Part shown: positions 63,882 through 64,000 of the stretch, one piece after another
Layout: each line of letters starts with the position of its first letter
How positions within the stretch are numbered: the first letter of the stretch is position 1
NCBI GenBank assembly: GCA_002027195.1
Contig: MWJO01000034.1
Location: 1-64,000 of the forward strand
Length of the DNA: 64,000 nt
Direction: 5' to 3'
Source of the DNA: Streptomyces sp. GKU 895
GTDB lineage: Bacteria; Actinomycetota; Actinomycetes; Streptomycetales; Streptomycetaceae
Made by a program: the position numbers and the translations under genes
Notes under the pieces: model-generated
Databases searched by the model: none
Seen by the model: only the letters and a program-made list of their open reading frames with translations
What the model was told of the DNA's origin: nothing

Positions 63882-64000
63882 GCGGGGCGACGAAGCAGCC
63901 GCGGTCGACATCGTTGAACGACTCCTTGGCGACGAGCTCGTTCATCGGATTGGCCGTGCCCCACTGGTCGGTGACCTCGGGCTGCGAGAAGTCGTAGACG
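63874..64000 (-). CDS. C-terminal fragment of an unidentified protein
   Basis: The last about 41 residues read VYDFSQPEVTDQWGTANPMN then ELVAKESFNDVDRGCFVAPPV. Begins beyond the right edge. Family not recognised; same strand and probably the same operon as the FAH, SDR and CoA-transferase genes. Confidence 0.6.
   Translation of the reverse strand, partial: VYDFSQPEVTDQWGTANPMNELVAKESFNDVDRGCFVAPPV

Overview
The window is high-GC actinobacterial chromosome, almost certainly Streptomyces. Third codon positions are strongly G/C, GTG and TTG starts are common, genes sit in tight ATGA/GTGA-overlapping operons, and the content is typical of the genus: a WhiJ-like XRE/DUF397/HATPase locus, secreted tripeptidyl aminopeptidase, urease without ureE, an rppA-P450-cupin pigment cluster, and GatD/MurT. 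From memory, much of the order (bioDABF, urease, tap, rocD, rppA) resembles the S. coelicolor region around SCO1190-SCO1246; this was not checked by alignment. No rRNA, tRNA, CRISPR array, insertion sequence, attachment site or origin was recognised.

Layout. 1-6.6 kb: end of a large LuxR regulator, then bioB-bioA-bioD divergent from bioF. 6.6-14.3 kb: XRE/DUF397/HATPase locus, LysR-LysE pair, an NlpC/P60 hydrolase behind a ydaO-type (c-di-AMP) riboswitch, clpP divergent from a Phd/YefM antitoxin-like gene, and a membrane protein with its TetR regulator. 14.3-19 kb: ureABCFGD behind a probable GlnR box. 19-25.5 kb: tap, an epimerase, an acyltransferase, and an arginine/ornithine catabolic pair with an Lrp regulator. 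25.5-34.1 kb: a LytTR/LytS two-component system flanking a solute:cation symporter, then a PASTA lipoprotein, a transmembrane Ser/Thr kinase and CtaG. 34.2-43.1 kb: pfkA, gatD-murT, def, a TetR with an acyl-CoA dehydrogenase, and the tetrahydroxynaphthalene/flaviolin cluster. 43.1-56.3 kb: aldehyde dehydrogenase, NUDIX, ATP-dependent DNA ligase, thioredoxin-reductase-like flavoprotein, an acyl-CoA dehydrogenase pair, and small exported or membrane proteins. 56.4-59.7 kb: a persulfide/sulfide detoxification regulon with three near-identical palindromic operators. 59.8-64 kb: a DUF574 methyltransferase and a CoA-transferase/SDR/FAH-hydrolase catabolic operon running off the edge.

Data quality. 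About 25 single-base frame breaks in about 14 genes split proteins whose conserved sequence continues uninterrupted in another frame, usually at G/C runs. I read most of these as sequencing or assembly indels, not genuine decay. They are marked as pseudogenes only because the sequence as given is broken. The most interesting signals are the TGTACA operator between clpP and the antitoxin-like gene, the Cys-rich tail of BioB, the PASTA-lipoprotein/kinase pair, the CstR regulon, the decamer array between ureF and ureG, and a 30-bp interspersed repeat found three times.
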